Assembly (NCBI RefSeq): GCF_000208925.1
Contig: NW_001914999.1
Coordinates: 10,736-35,730 of the forward strand
From: Entamoeba histolytica HM-1:IMSS
Lineage: Eukaryota > Evosea > Mastigamoebida > Endamoebidae
Reading direction: 5' to 3'
DNA: 24,995 nucleotides
Part shown: positions 24,302-24,995 of the stretch, piece after piece
Position numbering within the stretch: the first letter of the stretch is position 1
How the letters are laid out: each line of letters opens with the position of its first letter
Made by a program: the position numbers and the translations under genes
The notes under the pieces: model-generated
The model's database searches: none
What the model was told of the DNA's origin: nothing
What the model saw: only the letters and a program-made list of their open reading frames with translations

Positions 24302-24995
24302 ATGGAAAAAGCCAACAAATTAACTAAAGAAATATTTAATTGAATAGGATTAAAAATTAATGTAGAAAAGAGTGGGATAATGACTAATATTAATAATCAA
24401 ATAAATGGAGAATTAGCTGAGCTACCAAGAGTAACTAATGATAACCCTTATAAATATCTTGGTATTGAAATAGGAGATAAAGTAAATATTAATAAATATT
24501 GTACAAGAATATTAAATGATGTATCTTCTATTTTATCATCATTAAACACTATGAAATACAGCAGCCTCAATACAATAAGAAAGATTAATAGTGATATAAT
24601 CTCAAAATTAAGATATGGATTTAGTATTGTCAAATATAAACTAGGAGAATTGGAGAAGATAGACAAACAAATAAGAAAATCATTAATTCACCTCCAATTA
24701 TACAGTAGAAATATCCCAAAAAGTAGATTATATGTTAAAATGAATGAATTGGGAATAGGAATAATGTCAGCAAGAGATGAATGTGGTAAAGAATTATTAA
24801 GAATATATTTAAAATATAAGTGGAGATCAAGCACAGAAATATGAGAAAAGATAGAAACAATAAAAGAAAATCCAAATGGAATAATCAAAAGAATGAAGAA
24901 CACATTTTATAAGAAGATTAATTTTAATGAATTAATTGAGATAATAGAATTAAATGAAAGAAATCACAATGTAAAGGAAGTATTTGAATTGGTAA
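24302..24995 (+). mobile_element. Decayed non-LTR retrotransposon (LINE) reverse transcriptase, truncated by the window edge
   Basis: One frame runs from 24302 to the window end with two in-frame TGA stops (24341-24343 and 24842-24844). It reads ANKLTKEIFN, stop, IGLKINVEKSGIM, then NPYKYLGIEIGDKVN. This is the GLKINxxKSxxM...KYLGI pair that closes the palm of non-LTR reverse transcriptases. The thumb and connector follow: SDIISKLRYGFSIV, LEKIDKQIRKSL and LYVKMNELGIGIMSARDE, the last like the LPxxxGGLGI block of R2/R4-type elements, the group to which EhLINEs belong. The catalytic YxDD part is missing upstream, so the copy begins inside the palm domain. It is a 5'-truncated dead copy; its 3' end lies beyond the window. 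Confidence 0.75.

Overview
The window is nuclear DNA of an Entamoeba species, most likely close to E. histolytica. The reasons are a very AT-rich background, compact genes on both strands with intergenic gaps of about 20-300 nt, short introns of the form GTTTGT...TAG, matches to the amoebic core-promoter elements (GTATTTAAAC-like, AATGAACT, AAAAATTCA) a few tens of bases before start codons, and protein families typical of this amoeba. Among the families are a Rac GTPase ending in CALL, a LisH-RasGEF, a RapGAP, a small ferredoxin and GPI-type surface proteins. There are no operons, ribosome binding sites, CRISPR arrays or tRNA genes that I can see.

Layout. Positions 1-2400 are gene-poor and hold relics: a possible glycosyltransferase fragment (237-503) and a clear decayed ClpB/Hsp101 fragment (1395-1760, minus). 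From 2410 the window is gene-dense. In order: a secreted, probably GPI-anchored surface protein (+, 2410-3903); a six-exon gene encoding two degenerate Rab/Ras-like folds in tandem with a CaaX end (-, 3973-5655); VPS52 of the GARP tethering complex (-, 5800-7968); an H-type lectin/ankyrin/RapGAP fusion (-, 8107-10578); inositol-3-phosphate synthase (-, 10884-12410); a 1-kb spacer with a possible decayed gene; a ferredoxin (-, 13441-13650); a Rac GTPase (+, 13930-14514); NOC4 with one intron (+, 14666-15801); a Ubc4/5-type E2 (+, 15911-16357); a LisH-RasGEF (-, 16561-18312); a small secreted protein that may be 2H-phosphoesterase-like (+, 18491-19123); a ZGRF1/Mte1 N-domain protein (-, 19146-19604); a membrane-anchored S41-protease-like protein (-, 19863-21767); and a FYVE-like zinc finger/IPT protein (+, 21872-23854). 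The right edge (from about 24302) is a decayed non-LTR (LINE) reverse transcriptase.

The genes do not form one pathway, but small-GTPase signalling is over-represented: a Rac, a RasGEF, a RapGAP and a tandem pseudo-GTPase. Membrane traffic (VPS52, the FYVE-like protein) and surface or secreted proteins are the other themes. The most unusual item is the tandem pseudo-GTPase. It is visible only after five short introns are spliced; both G domains lack the nucleotide-binding signatures, while the end retains a prenylation motif (CVLF). All functional statements come from reading motifs by eye; no database search was run.
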